From contig CAYPNP010000002.1 of assembly GCA_964412195.1 (NCBI GenBank), forward strand, positions 372,001 through 436,000: a stretch of 64,000 nucleotides of DNA, in the 5' to 3' direction. This document shows positions 45,152-53,900 of this stretch, one piece after another. The stretch's first letter is position 1. Each line of letters begins with the position of its first letter. Origin of the DNA: CAYPNP01 sp964412195. Its GTDB lineage: Bacteria > Acidobacteriota > JAAYUB01. The translations under genes and the position numbers were made by a program. Below the pieces are notes generated by a model. It saw only the letters and a program-made list of their open reading frames with translations. It was not told the origin of the DNA and ran no database searches.

Positions 45152-46990
45152 ATGCCTCGGCGGCAAATACTGGCGGCGGCAATCCTGTTCCTGGTCCTGC
45201 CCGCCTTTCCGGCCGGCGAACAGCCGGAAGCGGAGGGGCCGGTGGAGACCGTGGTGGTGTCCGCCTCCCTCACGCCGGAGACCGCCAGCCAAGTCAACCG
45301 GGAAGTGCTGGTGGTGTCGGGCGACGAGCTGCGCCGGTTGCCGGTCCGCACCATCGACGATCTGCTGGCGTTCCTGGCACCCCTCGACGTCCGGCCCCGC
45401 GTGGCCGGAGGGCTGTTCGGGGACGTCTCCCTCCGGGGCGCCAGCGAGTCGGGCGTGCTGGTGTGCATCGACGGCATGCGCTGGAACGACCCGCAGACCG
45501 GCCACTTCAACCTCGAGATCCCGGTCCCGCTGGAGCTGATCGAGCGCGTCGAGGTGCTGTGCGGCTCGCAATCCATCTATTTCGGCGCCGACGCAGTGGG
45601 CGGCGTGATCCACATCATCACCCGGCGGGAAGTGCCGCCCCAGGTGCAAGCCTCGCTCACCGCGGGGTCGTTCGGCACCGGCTCGGTCTCGGCCCTCGGC
45701 GCGGGCGTGCGCGGCCGGTGGAGAGGACAGGTTTTCGCGGGTGGGGCCCGCAGCGACGGATTCGCCTCCGACCGGGACTTCCGGATCGGGCAGCTGATGG
45801 GCGCGGCCCGCATAACCCACGGGCTCGGCTGGACCGACGTGTCGGCCATCCGCCTGGACAACCGGTTCGGCGCCGCCGGCTTCTACGGCCCCTATCCCTC
45901 TTACGAGCAGACGCTGACCGACGCCTTCTGGACGGTCACGGCGCTGCGCGCCGGGCCGTTCCGGCAGTTCCCGACGGAGTGCCGCTTCTCCCTCAAGCGG
46001 CACGACGACGAATTCACCCTGATCCGCGAGCGGCCGGAGTTCTACCGCAACTGGAACACCACCCGGACGGCCCTCTTCCAGTCGACCACGCGGCTGCTCC
46101 AGTCGGGCGGCACGACCGTCGCCGCCGCCCTGGAAGTCGCCGGCAGCGCCCTGGAGAGCAGCCGGATGGGCCGCCATGCGGTCCGTCGCGGTTCGGCGGC
46201 GGTGGAGGTGCAGCAGGAGATCCGGCCCGGCTGGGTGGTCGAAGGGAGCCTCCGCTTCGACGAGTACTCTTCCTGGGGCGGCCGCTGGACCCCCGGCGCC
46301 GGCTGCAGCTGGTTCCCGCGGCCGGACCTGAAACTGCGCGGGTACTACGGACAGGCCTTCCGGGCGCCGACTTTCACGGAGCTGTACTACCAGAGCCCAG
46401 GCGACCGGGGCGATCCCGGCCTGGCCCCGGAGACGGCCCAGACTGTCGAGGCCGGCGCCGACTGGTACGCCCGGCCGGAATTCACCCTCTCCTTCACCGT
46501 CTTCCGCCGCTGGGACCGGGACATGATTGACTGGATCCGGCGGGACCCGGCCGCGCCCTGGCAGGCCGCCAACATCGGGCGGGTGGACGTCGCCGGATGC
46601 TCCCTGCTTGCCTCCGGGACCGTCGCCGGGGGCGTGCGTTTCCAGGGGGGATACAGCTGGAACGGCCTGGATCCCGGCGCCGTGGACTACCGGTCGAAGT
46701 ACGCCCTCAACTACGCCCGGCACCACCTGTCGGCGCTGGTGACCGCCCCCCTCGGCCGTGCGACCTGGCTGAACGCGGCCCTGCACTTCAAGCAGCGTTC
46801 CGACGGCCAGGCCTACACGCCCGCCTACGTGGAGGTTCGCCATTCCTGGAGGGATTTGGAGTTTCTGGGCCGGATCGACAACCTGTTCGACGAGTCCTAC
46901 GAGGAGATCCCCGGAGTGGCCATGCCGGGCCGGTGCCTGGCCATCGGCGTCCGCTTCCGCCACGCTTTCGAGACCGGCAGCGGAAAATGA
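45152..46990 (+). CDS. TonB-dependent outer-membrane receptor (BtuB-like)
   Basis: This 612-residue protein has a signal peptide (about 1-21), a TonB-box-like VETVVVSASL stretch, a plug domain (about 40-150; RGASESGVLVCIDGMRWND and YFGADAVGGVIHIITRR are diagnostic) and a 22-strand-type beta barrel ending in an aromatic residue near the C-terminus (FRHAF). Its size and plug resemble the BtuB/vitamin B12 and small-substrate subgroup. Given meaB, mce and a PduS-like gene in the window, cobalamin is a reasonable substrate guess, but ligand cannot be read from sequence. Confidence 0.85.
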   Translation: MPRRQILAAAILFLVLPAFPAGEQPEAEGPVETVVVSASLTPETASQVNREVLVVSGDELRRLPVRTIDDLLAFLAPLDVRPRVAGGLFGDVSLRGASESGVLVCIDGMRWNDPQTGHFNLEIPVPLELIERVEVLCGSQSIYFGADAVGGVIHIITRREVPPQVQASLTAGSFGTGSVSALGAGVRGRWRGQVFAGGARSDGFASDRDFRIGQLMGAARITHGLGWTDVSAIRLDNRFGAAGFYGPYPSYEQTLTDAFWTVTALRAGPFRQFPTECRFSLKRHDDEFTLIRERPEFYRNWNTTRTALFQSTTRLLQSGGTTVAAALEVAGSALESSRMGRHAVRRGSAAVEVQQEIRPGWVVEGSLRFDEYSSWGGRWTPGAGCSWFPRPDLKLRGYYGQAFRAPTFTELYYQSPGDRGDPGLAPETAQTVEAGADWYARPEFTLSFTVFRRWDRDMIDWIRRDPAAPWQAANIGRVDVAGCSLLASGTVAGGVRFQGGYSWNGLDPGAVDYRSKYALNYARHHLSALVTAPLGRATWLNAALHFKQRSDGQAYTPAYVEVRHSWRDLEFLGRIDNLFDESYEEIPGVAMPGRCLAIGVRFRHAFETGSGK

Positions 46991-47000
46991 AGTGGATCCC

Positions 47001-47030
47001 GGCGGGCCGCATCCCCGCAGGATGCCCGCC
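47001..47030. terminator. Hairpin between convergent receptor and rhomboid genes
   Basis: GGCGGGccGCATCC and GGATGCCCGCC form a GC-rich hairpin in the 40-nt gap. It lacks a T-tract on either strand, so it may act only as a weak bidirectional terminator. Confidence 0.3.
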
Positions 47031-47759
47031 TCAGTTATATCGCCGGGGATCGTCGCGCTTGGGCTTCCGGTCGGAGGTGTACACCTTGAATTTCCTCCGG
47101 TACCACCAGCCGCGCAACCGCAGCCAGTAGTACTTGACGTCCGGCAGGAGGGTCCGGCGCTTCAGGTACACGTAGCCGAAGGCGAGGCCACCCAAGTGGG
47201 CGGCGTGGGCGATGCCGTCCCGGGCCCCGGAGACGGAGAAGACCAGCTCCGCCACCACGGTGAGGACGACCAGGTACTTGGCCTTGATGGGCAGCACGAA
47301 GAAGAGGAGCAGCTCCCGCTCGGGAAAGAAGAGGGCAAACGCCAGCAGCAGGCCGTACATGGCGCCCGATGCCCCCACCACCGGGACGTCGGACCAGGGA
47401 TGGATCGCGTAGCTGCAGAGGCCGGCGCCGATGCCGGTGAAGAAATAATACGAGACGAACCGCCGCCGGCCCAGCGCGCGCTCCACGTCGGGGCCGAACA
47501 TCCACAGCACGAACATGTTGAACAGGATGTGCATGGGGGAGGGACCGTGGAGAAACATGTAGGTGACCAGCCGCCAGAGCTGGTAGCCGCCGGTGACCGC
47601 CGCCGGAATCAGGGAAAACCACTGATCCAGCAAGTAGTATTTCAGAGTCCGGTCTACGGTGGAGAGCAGGTAGACGCCGAAATTCAGCCCCAGGAAGAGC
47701 TTCACCATGGGGGTCATCGCCGGTCCGATCTGGATGCGGGTTTCCTGTCCATAGCCCAT
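47031..47759 (-). CDS. Rhomboid-family intramembrane protease (second copy)
   Basis: This 242-residue polytopic protein has catalytic Ser131 (GASGAMYG) and His188 (AAHLGG), plus the HGPSPMHILFNMFVLWMFG helix. It carries a basic 40-residue cytoplasmic tail (rich in K, R, Y) that the other rhomboid lacks. I use the ATG at 47759 because residues upstream show no similarity. It is transcribed away from the BMC locus and seems unrelated to it. Confidence 0.88.
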   Translation of the reverse strand: MGYGQETRIQIGPAMTPMVKLFLGLNFGVYLLSTVDRTLKYYLLDQWFSLIPAAVTGGYQLWRLVTYMFLHGPSPMHILFNMFVLWMFGPDVERALGRRRFVSYYFFTGIGAGLCSYAIHPWSDVPVVGASGAMYGLLLAFALFFPERELLLFFVLPIKAKYLVVLTVVAELVFSVSGARDGIAHAAHLGGLAFGYVYLKRRTLLPDVKYYWLRLRGWWYRRKFKVYTSDRKPKRDDPRRYN

Positions 47760-47882
47760 GCGCGCCACTATACCCAAACCGCGCCCCCGAAACAAGGGGG
47801 GGCCCCGCCCCTGGCTGGGGTGCGTGGCGCGGAGGTCCCTCGCCGGCCTGCCGCAATTCCTTCTGTCCCCTCGGATTTTGTG

Positions 47883-47911
47883 TTGAAATTGGATGGAGGC
47901 TCCGTTACAAT
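47883..47911 (+). promoter_or_regulatory. Promoter of the microcompartment locus
   Basis: TTGAAA and TACAAT are exactly 17 nt apart, 43 nt before the first shell gene. This is among the best sigma70 matches in the window. Confidence 0.6.
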
Positions 47912-47954
47912 CCACCCGTCATCAACAACAAGCCGGTTTCATGCAGGAGGAGAC

Positions 47955-48263
47955 ATGAGCGATTCGATGGAAGCCTTGGGCATGATCGAGACCCGCGGAT
48001 TCACCGCCATGGTGGAAGCCGCCGACGCGATGGTCAAGGCCGCCAAGGTCACGCTGGTGGGTTACGAGAAAACCGGCGGCGGGCTCAACACCGCCATCGT
48101 GCGCGGCGACGTGGCCGCGGTCAAGGCCGCCACCGACGCCGGCGCCGCAGCCGCCCGGAAGGTGGGCGAGCTGATCGCCGTCCATGTCATCCCCAGGCCG
48201 CACGCCAACCTGGACGAGGTCCTGCCCATCGTCCCCCGCGATAAGGCCAAGGCCAAAGCCTGA
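47955..48263 (+). CDS. Bacterial microcompartment hexameric shell protein (BMC-H)
   Basis: This 102-residue single BMC domain (about 5-90; MEALGMIETRGFTAMVEAADAM start) is the type that forms hexagonal facets of metabolosome shells (PduA/EutM/CcmK family). The pore loop reads KTGGGL at 39-44, glycine-rich and therefore probably permissive to small polar metabolites. The C-terminal KAKAKA tail is short and basic. A GGAGGAG site precedes the ATG. It is first in a four-gene BMC locus with the vertex protein, PduS-like protein and BMC-T protein. Confidence 0.93.
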   Translation: MSDSMEALGMIETRGFTAMVEAADAMVKAAKVTLVGYEKTGGGLNTAIVRGDVAAVKAATDAGAAAARKVGELIAVHVIPRPHANLDEVLPIVPRDKAKAKA

Positions 48264-48316
48264 CCGGAGGGCCGCGCCCCGGCCCCCGCCGGGGCGCCCG
48301 CCTCCAGGAAGCCGCC

Positions 48317-48586
48317 ATGATCATCGGCAAAGTCCGCGGCACCGTGGTCGCCACCCGCAAGGATCCCAAGCTCGAAGGGAAAAAACTCCTGATCGTGGAG
48401 AAAATCAACCCGGCCGACGGGTCCTCCGGCGGATACGTCATCGCCGTCGACACGGTCGGCGCCGGCGCGGGAGAGACGGTCCTGTGCGTCAGCGGCTCGT
48501 CCGCCCGGCTGTCTCACGGCATGAAGGACCATCCCGTGGACACGGCCATCATCGGCATCATCGACACCATCCAGTTCAACCCGTAG
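48317..48586 (+). CDS. Microcompartment pentameric vertex protein (BMC-P, EutN/CcmL family)
   Basis: This 89-residue EutN/CcmL-fold protein (MIIGKVRGTVVATRKDPKLEGKKLLIV... with the AVDTVGAGAGETVLCVSGSSAR core) forms pentamers that close shell vertices. Its presence with a BMC-H protein means a closed polyhedral shell is possible. It starts 53 nt after the BMC-H gene and ends 10 nt before the PduS-like gene. Confidence 0.93.
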   Translation: MIIGKVRGTVVATRKDPKLEGKKLLIVEKINPADGSSGGYVIAVDTVGAGAGETVLCVSGSSARLSHGMKDHPVDTAIIGIIDTIQFNP

Positions 48587-48596
48587 GGCCCCGCCC

Positions 48597-49946
48597 GTGC
48601 CCCCCCCGAAACGGATTCCCCCGGCTTACAGCACCCTGGTGGACGCGGTGCGCGCCGCCGGCGTCGTCGGCATGGGCGGAGCGGGCTTCCCGACCCACCT
48701 GAAACTCCGGCCCCGGCTCGAGACCGTGATCATCAACGGGGCGGAGTGCGAGCCGCTGCTGGCCTGCGACCGGCACCTCCTCCAGCGCCACGCCCCGCTG
48801 GTCCTGGACGGCGCCGCGCGGGTCGCCGCCGCCACGGGCGCCGGGGAAGTCGTCCTGGCGGTGAAGAAAAAGAACCGCGAATTGGCGGAAACCTTCGCCT
48901 CCCTCACCTCCTCGATTCCGCTCCGGACCGTCCTGATGGACGACGTCTACCCTTCCGGCGACGAGTTCTTCGTGGTGCGGGACGCCTGCGGGAAAGCCCT
49001 GCCTCCCGGCGCCATCCCGGTGGACCATGGCATCCTCGTCGGCAACGCCGCGACCTTCAAGGCGGTCAGCGACGCCTGCGCCGGCGTCCCGTTAACCCGC
49101 CGCTTCGTCAGCGTCTGCGGCGCCGTCCACCGGCCCGTCACGCTGGAGGTCCCCGTCGGCGCCGCTTTTCACGAGCTGATCGCCGCCGCCGGCGGCCTGT
49201 CCGTCCCGGAGGCCGCGCTGTTGGAAGGCGGCGTGCTCATGGGCGAGCTCGCCGTGCCGGACGGCGTGGTGAAGAAGACCACCGCGGCCGTGGTCGCCCT
49301 GCCGCCGGACCACCCGGCGGTGCTGGAACGGACCCGGCCCCTCAGCTACTCCGTCAAGCTCGCCGAACACAGCTGCTGCCAGTGCGTGAAGTGCACCGAG
49401 CTGTGCTCGCGCAACCTGCTCGGCCACGAGATCGAGCCCCACAAGGCCATGCGCCTGGTGGGCTCGGCCCGCGACTACCGCGAGCTGTCCATGCCGTCGC
49501 TGTGGCAGTGCTCCGGCTGCGGGCTCTGCTCGCTGGTCGCCTGCCCGTTCGACCTGGGCGTCCGGCGGTTGATCCTGGAAGCGAGGAAGGGGCTGCCCCG
49601 ATCCGCGCCGCCATCGGAGGTCCCCCGGGAGAGGCCGGACGCGGGCCTGTTTCTGGTGCCCACCCGACGGCTGATCCGGCGGCTCCGGCTGGACACCTAC
49701 GACCGGCCCCAGCCGTTCGGCGGGCCGCTCCCCGCGCCTGCCCTTCTCCGGATCCCCTGCAAGCAGCACGTCGGCGCTCCCGCCGTGCCGGTGGTGGCCG
49801 AGGGACAGGCGGTGCGGGCCGGCGACCTGCTGGCCGCGGCGCCCGACGGGGCCGTCGGCGCCCACGTCCATGCCCCCGCCGCCGGACGCGTGGCCTCGGT
49901 CGGCGCCGAGATCGTGATCGAGACCGGTGAATCGGTGAGTCGGTGA
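48597..49946 (+). CDS. PduS/RnfC-like iron-sulfur flavoprotein of the microcompartment locus
   Basis: This 449-residue protein matches the RnfC/PduS family: glycine-rich nucleotide/FMN-binding GVVGMGGAGFPTH (22-34), INGAECEPLL (47-55), an SLBB region (about 165-250), [4Fe-4S] motif C260-x2-C263-x2-C266-x3-C270, a second motif C305-x2-C308-x2-C311-x4-C316, and a C-terminal biotinyl-lipoyl-like hammerhead (about 385-445). PduS reduces cobalamin inside Pdu microcompartments using NADH. The start is GTG at 48597. The last codons overlap an ATCGGTGA-type repeat, suggesting the C-terminus was extended by repeat growth. Confidence 0.85.
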   Translation: MPPPKRIPPAYSTLVDAVRAAGVVGMGGAGFPTHLKLRPRLETVIINGAECEPLLACDRHLLQRHAPLVLDGAARVAAATGAGEVVLAVKKKNRELAETFASLTSSIPLRTVLMDDVYPSGDEFFVVRDACGKALPPGAIPVDHGILVGNAATFKAVSDACAGVPLTRRFVSVCGAVHRPVTLEVPVGAAFHELIAAAGGLSVPEAALLEGGVLMGELAVPDGVVKKTTAAVVALPPDHPAVLERTRPLSYSVKLAEHSCCQCVKCTELCSRNLLGHEIEPHKAMRLVGSARDYRELSMPSLWQCSGCGLCSLVACPFDLGVRRLILEARKGLPRSAPPSEVPRERPDAGLFLVPTRRLIRRLRLDTYDRPQPFGGPLPAPALLRIPCKQHVGAPAVPVVAEGQAVRAGDLLAAAPDGAVGAHVHAPAAGRVASVGAEIVIETGESVSR

Positions 49947-49959
49947 ATCGGCAGCAACA

Positions 49960-50086
<127 letters not shown>

Positions 50087-50095
50087 CTCTGTCCG

Positions 50096-50104
50096 TGATA
50101 GCAT
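50096..50104 (+). promoter_or_regulatory. Possible extended -10 promoter for the BMC-T gene
   Basis: TGATAGCAT is an extended -10-like element 22 nt before the BMC-T ATG. The region where a -35 would sit falls in the TTCGATG tandem array (TTCGAT at 50076), so the -35 match is weak and depends on repeat phase. Confidence 0.3.
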
Positions 50105-50125
50105 GGTTTCACAAGGAGCATCGTC

Positions 50126-50677
50126 ATGATTTCCCCCGCCATCGGCGCCCTCGAGTTCAACAGCATCGCCCGCGGCATCGAGGCTGCCGACGCCATGGTC
50201 AAGGCTGCCCAGGTGGAGCTGTTCGCCTCCAAAACCATCTGCCCCGGGAAGTACCTCTCGCTGTTGCACGGAGAGGTCTCCAGCGTGGCCGCCGCCATCG
50301 AGGCCGGCAAGGCGGTCGCCCGGGTGGCCCTCGTGGACGAGTTCGTCATCCCCAACGTCCACCCCCAGGTCTTCCCCGCCCTCACCGGCACCGCGACGCT
50401 CCATGAGATGCTGGCTATCGGGGTGCTGGAAAGCTATTCCGCGCTGACCGGCATCCTGGCGGGCGACGCCGCCGCCAAGGCCGCCGCGGTGGACTTGATC
50501 GAGATCCGCCTGGCCAACGGGATCGGCGGCAAGGCGGTCCTGACCCTCACCGGCAACGTCGCCGACGTGGAGGCGGCCATCCGCGCCGGCGAGGCGGCCA
50601 TCGCCCACACCGGCCTGTTCGTCGCCGCCGTGGTCATCCCCGGCCCCCACGCCGACATCAAGAAGTTCCTGATCTGA
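50126..50677 (+). CDS. Microcompartment tandem-domain shell protein with PduT-type cysteine pore (BMC-T)
   Basis: This 183-residue protein has two BMC domains (about 1-90 and 95-180) and should form pseudohexameric trimers in the shell. The first domain has a TICPGKY motif with Cys39 at the site corresponding to the cysteine (Cys38) that holds a central [4Fe-4S] cluster at the threefold pore of PduT. That suggests an electron-conducting pore facing the PduS-like protein inside. An AAGGAG site lies 8 nt before the ATG. No catalytic enzyme gene follows. Confidence 0.9.
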   Translation: MISPAIGALEFNSIARGIEAADAMVKAAQVELFASKTICPGKYLSLLHGEVSSVAAAIEAGKAVARVALVDEFVIPNVHPQVFPALTGTATLHEMLAIGVLESYSALTGILAGDAAAKAAAVDLIEIRLANGIGGKAVLTLTGNVADVEAAIRAGEAAIAHTGLFVAAVVIPGPHADIKKFLI

Positions 50678-50696
50678 CGTCCTCTTCCCGGATTTT

Positions 50697-50729
50697 CAGC
50701 CGGACCCAAGCCGGTTCCCCTGCCGGCTG
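50697..50729. terminator. Possible hairpin after the BMC-T gene
   Basis: CAGCCGG and CCGGCTG pair across a 19-nt loop, but no T-tract follows, so termination activity is uncertain. Confidence 0.25.
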
Positions 50730-50761
50730 ATTGTCAATGCATCTTGGGAAAATACACACAA

Positions 50762-50790
50762 TTCAAACACAATTACCAGAAAGGTATAAA
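50762..50790 (+). promoter_or_regulatory. Upstream promoter candidate of the subtilase gene
   Basis: TTCAAA and TATAAA are 17 nt apart in an AT-rich stretch. It would yield a leader of about 140 nt. Confidence 0.4.
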
Positions 50791-50833
50791 TTTTTTATCT
50801 CATTCTATTTCAGTGGGTTATCATAATAATCCG

Positions 50834-50862
50834 TTGACATCCCGGAGGTTCCATGCTTAATT
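50834..50862 (+). promoter_or_regulatory. Downstream promoter candidate of the subtilase gene
   Basis: A perfect TTGACA is followed by TTAATT at 17 nt, with TGC as extended -10. Transcription from here would begin near the ATG at 50869, which favours the ATG at 50935 as the true start. Confidence 0.4.
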
Positions 50863-50934
50863 GAATGTATGCGTGGAAATTTATCTTTTGCCAGACGAAT
50901 CCGAACATCGGCACGCCATGCCAGGGAGGCTGGA

Positions 50935-53900
50935 ATGTTCCATAACCGAAGAAATTCCAACATGTTGCGCGGGCTCTTGCTCCTGTCGCTGCTGATTGTC
51001 GGCAGCGGATTCTGGTCGTCGTCGGCCCTCGGGGCGGACAGGCCTTCGCGAGTCCCCCCCGCCGTCGTCGATCCTGACACCGGCGAGCGGATCGTCGTCA
51101 TCGATCCGAACTGGCAATCCCTCGAGCCTTTCGCGGGCCGCTTCGCCGCCAAGAACTCGAAAGTAGAAGGCAGCCATTACATCGCCCTCGCCGCCATCTT
51201 CATGGACACGGACAAGCTGGTCACTACCGACCGCAAGGGCCGGCGCTCCTTCCTCGAGCCGGACCTCTCGAGCTTCCCCTCGGAAACGATCGGCCGGCCC
51301 TTCCAGACCGGTTCGATGGATTACTTCCTCATCCAGGCCCGCTCGCCGGAGGACCAGATCCGGGTCCGCGGCTGGCTCGAGGAGAACGGCATCGTCATCC
51401 TCGACTACATCCCCGACCTGGCATACCTGGTCCGGACGGACAAGACCGGCCTCTACGCACTGCAGCAGTTGAAGGAAGTTTACTGGACCGGCTACTTCCA
51501 GCCGGCCTTCCGCCTGGCTCCCAAGCTAGATTACGTCATCGAGGCGGATTTCGCCCACCCGCTCATGCTGACCGCGCATTTTGACCTCGTTGATTACGCG
51601 GATCTCAACGACATCCTGGATGTGCTGCAGCCGCTGAACCTCCAGGTCACCGACTTCGCCCGGACGGACGCCTACTGGCTCATCCGACTGGAAGGACCGG
51701 CCGTGGAGGCCCGCCGCTTGATCACGATCCCAGGTTGCCTCTGGGTGGAACGCTTCGTGGAACGCGAGCTACACAACAATGTCGCCCGCACCTCAGCCAA
51801 CACCACCACCGGCCGCGGCGCCACCGCCGGCCCCATCATGGACGTGGAGGACGTGTGGGCCCGTGGCATCCGCGGCGAGGGCCAGATCGCCTCGGCCGCC
51901 GACACCGGCCTGTCCACCGGTAATATCACCACCCCCAACAGCATGCATTATGATTTCGGTCAAGTTGGCTCGGCTACCAATCCGATGCGCGTCCTCAAGG
52001 GCTACGCCCTCGGGCGAGCGACTTGGGACGACGACCAGACCACCGGCGGCGGCCACGGGACGCACACATCGGGGTCCATTGTGGGTAATGGAATTCGCTC
52101 TGGTTCGACACCCAGCACGAACACGTTCCCTTCCACCTGCTATGCTGGCACGGCACCGAAGGCTCAATTTATTATTCAATCACTAATGGATTCTGATGGA
52201 AACCTGGGAGGATTACCCGCTGATTTAACGCAACTCTTTCTCCCTCCTTATAACGATGGCGCGCGTGTGCATTCCAACTCATGGGGGGCTCCAGTCGGCG
52301 GAGCCTACAATACAGATTCACAGAATGTCGACAAATTCTGTTGGAATTACCAAGATATGTTAATCACTTTTTCTGCGGGAAATAGTGGAACAGACTCATC
52401 CACTTCAGATGGATTGATTGATAGCGATTCTATGGGAGCTCCTGGGACTGCTAAGAATTGTGTAACTGTGGGCGCATCTGAGAATTATCGGACAGATTTT
52501 GAATATGGTTACTATACAAATCGGGTCCGTTGTCAATCTTCTCCAACTTGGGGTTGGTTCAATTCATCTAATTTCCCCAATAATCCTATCAATTCAGATT
52601 TGATGGCAAATAATGCAAATGGGATGGGTGCATTTTCTTCCCGCGGTCCCACTAGCGATGGCCGGTTCAAGCCAGATGTAACTGCGCCTGGAATAGCCAT
52701 ATTTTCGACACGGACTGATTTGCATCAAGCATTCGAAGAATGGGGATATTGCAATCTCAGTACCACGCTACGGCAGTATTACATCGCCATGGGTGGAACA
52801 TCTATGGCGAATCCTCTCACAGCTGGAGCTTGTGTTCTGATTCGCCAATACTATACCCAAGGTTGGCATGCAAATGGTAGTAATATCACTCATACATCTC
52901 CAGTGATCGCTGATGGTTTTTCACCATCTTCTGCCCTTGTGAAGGCCACACTGATCAATGGAGCTTGGGACATGAGTCCGGGGCAGTATGGAACTGGCAC
53001 TACCCGGGAAATCCCCCCCAGTTGGGACACCGGACACGACCTGCCCAACAATGCGGAAGGTTATGGTCGGGTAGACTTGGAACACTCCCTCTTTCCAGGC
53101 TCAGGGTACGGAGATATGACAGGGCGGTTGCTCGAGGTCCACGATGTTACGCCCGGTCTGCAAACAGCCGAAAGCAAATCGTATGCGTTCACCGTCGGCT
53201 CGAACGCCAACCCCTTGATCGTCACGTTGGTGTGGACGGACCCGTATGGCGCGACGTACGTGGGCACCGAGCTGGTCAATGATCTGGATCTGTTGGTCAC
53301 GGCACCGGATGGAACGACGAATTACTACCCGAACAAACTCAACAACACGGCGGGAACCGCGGATCGCAAGAACAACGTGGAACAGGTCAAGATCACCAGC
53401 CCGGCATCCGGTCAATGGACCATCCGGGTGACCGGTTACAACGTCCCCGGCAACGGTCAAACCGGGAGCACAGTTCAACCCTATGCGCTGGTGATCTCAG
53501 GTGTTACCTGTTCTACAGCAATCCCGGGGAGCCTCACAGCCACTTCATCGGGCAATAACGCCGTTGATCTCACCTGGGCAAGTGTATCTGGAGCCACCCA
53601 ATACAGGGTTTATCGAGCGATGATTTCGGGAGGACCGTATACCGTGGTCGGGACAGTTTCCGCTCCGACCACATCCATGACGGATACGACGGTCTCCGGT
53701 GGTGTCACTTACTATTATGTCGTCACCGCAGTCGCCGGGTGCGAATCCCCCAATTCAGCCGAGATATCGGTCACTGCATCGATTGAAGGTGGGTGCAATC
53801 TGCCACCATTGTTTGCCGGTATTGTTTCCGTCTCCAGCGCGGGGAGCGCCGATTGTGGTCTGAATCTTAGCTGGCGCGCAGCAAGTGCCCAGTGTTCAGG

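Noticed and set aside
44054..46963. A 969-codon open frame on the minus strand across the TonB receptor and a glycosyltransferase
   Set aside because: It runs antisense to a well-recognised receptor with plug motifs and in a different frame through the glycosyltransferase; it is a GC-driven artefact.
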